Below, in pieces: positions 7,557 to 8,085 of a stretch of 8,085 nt of DNA. Numbering within the stretch: the first letter of the stretch is position 1; every line of letters begins with the position of its first letter. Below the pieces are notes generated by a model that worked only from the letters and a program-made list of their open reading frames with translations, had not been told where the DNA came from and searched no databases. The stretch is from Erythrobacter sp. (GTDB taxonomy: Bacteria; Pseudomonadota; Alphaproteobacteria; Sphingomonadales; Sphingomonadaceae), in contig DMWU01000216.1 of the NCBI GenBank assembly GCA_003483125.1, positions 1 through 8,085 on the forward strand, written 5' to 3'. Both the position numbers and the translations under genes were made by a program.

Positions 7557-7585
7557 GTTCTTAACCACGATTCATGGTAAAGAAC
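7557..7585. promoter_or_regulatory. Near-palindrome centred on a GANTC site, upstream of bpt
   Basis: GTTCTTAACCA (7557-7567) faces TGGTAAAGAAC (7575-7585); 10 of 11 positions are complementary, with one A/A mismatch. The 7-bp spacer CGATTCA contains GATTC (7569-7573), the GANTC target of the CcrM methyltransferase of alphaproteobacteria. The TTAACCA half resembles the CtrA half-site known from Caulobacter. It lies about 86-115 bases upstream of the bpt start, a reasonable place for an operator. The binding factor is unproven. Confidence 0.4.
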
Positions 7586-7606
7586 TCATTATTTTGTACA
7601 TTTTCC

Positions 7607-7628
7607 CGAGTCGCAAGGGCGCGACTCG
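7607..7628 (-). terminator. Hairpin after ilvA, possible weak terminator
   Basis: CGAGTCGC (7607-7614) and GCGACTCG (7621-7628) form a perfect 8-bp stem with a 6-base loop, 13 bp past the ilvA stop. On the ilvA (minus) strand the sequence after the stem is GGGAAAATG, without a T-tract, so it does not qualify as a classic intrinsic terminator. It may stabilise the ilvA mRNA 3' end or act with Rho. Confidence 0.4.
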
Positions 7629-7640
7629 TACCAAATCAGG

Positions 7641-8085
7641 TCAATTTAGTTCTACAGGGCTAACCGCGTAGCCTTTCGAGCGCAGAGAATTAACCAAGGC
7701 ATCGAGCTGCTCGCGGTCGCGGGCTTCGCACTCGATATCGGTTACCAGGCCCTTTGCAGGCAGGTTCGTGAAGATACGCTGGTGGTAGATTTCGATGATA
7801 TTGACGTGATGATCGTCGAATTCGCGCATTACCTTGAACAAAGCACCAGGACGGTCCTGCAACTTTACACGCAACCTCGCGAGACGCCCCGATCGGGCCA
7901 GATCGCGCAGCAATACGTTCGCCAGCAACCGCGTATCGATATTGCCGCCACAAAGGACGAGACCGACATTCTTGCCTGCAAATCGCTCGCGATTGCTCAG
8001 CACAGCAGCCAGGCCAGCGGCACCTGCGCCTTCGACGACAGTCTTCTCGATCTGAAGCAGCAATGAAACCGCCTCTTCCAAGGCC
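7641..8085 (-). CDS. ilvA: Threonine ammonia-lyase, C-terminal part with ACT domain (cut by window edge)
   Basis: Converts threonine to 2-oxobutyrate and ammonia, the first committed step of isoleucine synthesis; a cytoplasmic PLP enzyme. Only the last 147 residues or so are in the window; the start lies beyond position 8085. EKTVVEGAGAAGLAAVL is the end of the PLP-fold catalytic domain, and LVLCGGNID is the glycine-rich loop usual in this family (SGGN in most members; Cys replaces Ser here). The remainder, from about RLRVKLQDRPGALFKVMREF to the end, is a single ACT domain of about 75 residues. This short arrangement is the IlvA/TdcB-like type rather than the long E. coli IlvA with its larger regulatory domain. 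ACT domains commonly bind amino acids for feedback control. The single ACT domain leaves open whether the enzyme is biosynthetic (isoleucine-inhibited) or catabolic. Confidence 0.92.
   Translation of the reverse strand, partial: ALEEAVSLLLQIEKTVVEGAGAAGLAAVLSNRERFAGKNVGLVLCGGNIDTRLLANVLLRDLARSGRLARLRVKLQDRPGALFKVMREFDDHHVNIIEIYHQRIFTNLPAKGLVTDIECEARDREQLDALVNSLRSKGYAVSPVELN

Noticed and set aside
7151..7564. Plus-strand open frame of 137 codons opposite bpt
   Set aside because: It overlaps the conserved cysteine region of bpt on the other strand and has no recognisable motif.

Overview
The window looks like ordinary chromosome from an alphaproteobacterium, most probably Sphingomonadales and perhaps Erythrobacteraceae. 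This is inferred from the style of the proteins (type 2 ArgC, ACT-domain IlvA, Bpt-type leucyl-transferase, an M17 peptidase followed by an SH3 protein), from the moderately high GC and from the compact gene packing. I see no insertion sequence, phage gene, CRISPR array, tRNA or rRNA.

Layout. At the left edge, on the minus strand, is the start of map (methionine aminopeptidase, cut by the window). Diverging from it on the plus strand is a row of genes: an M17 leucyl aminopeptidase (381-1769), a small SH3-domain protein that resembles the front part of an NlpC/P60 hydrolase without its catalytic domain (1866-2213), and argC (2213-3139), which overlaps the SH3 gene by one base. A 218-bp regulatory gap (3140-3357) holds a sigma-54-like promoter and five copies of a TTAGGCA-type heptamer. 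It leads into the nitrogen operon glnB (PII) and glnA (glutamine synthetase type I), closed by a strong intrinsic terminator at 5205-5234. Next is a tandem PilZ-domain protein (5354-6406). A stretch of about 230 bp that holds only a doubtful 64-codon ORF follows.

On the right, on the minus strand, are bpt (aspartate/glutamate leucyltransferase of the N-degron pathway, 6638-7471) and the C-terminal third of ilvA (threonine ammonia-lyase with ACT domain, cut by the window). The 169-bp gap between them contains a hairpin and a near-palindrome centred on a GANTC (CcrM-type) site.

How the genes fit together. glnB and glnA form the classic nitrogen sensing and assimilation pair, and both regulatory tyrosines (Tyr51 of PII, Tyr398 of GlnA) are present. 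argC and ilvA add amino acid biosynthesis, while map, the M17 peptidase and bpt concern protein N-termini and turnover. The most interesting unexplained elements are the repeated heptamer upstream of glnB, the GANTC-centred palindrome upstream of bpt, and the catalytic-domain-less NlpC/P60 relative. None amounts to a clearly new biological system.
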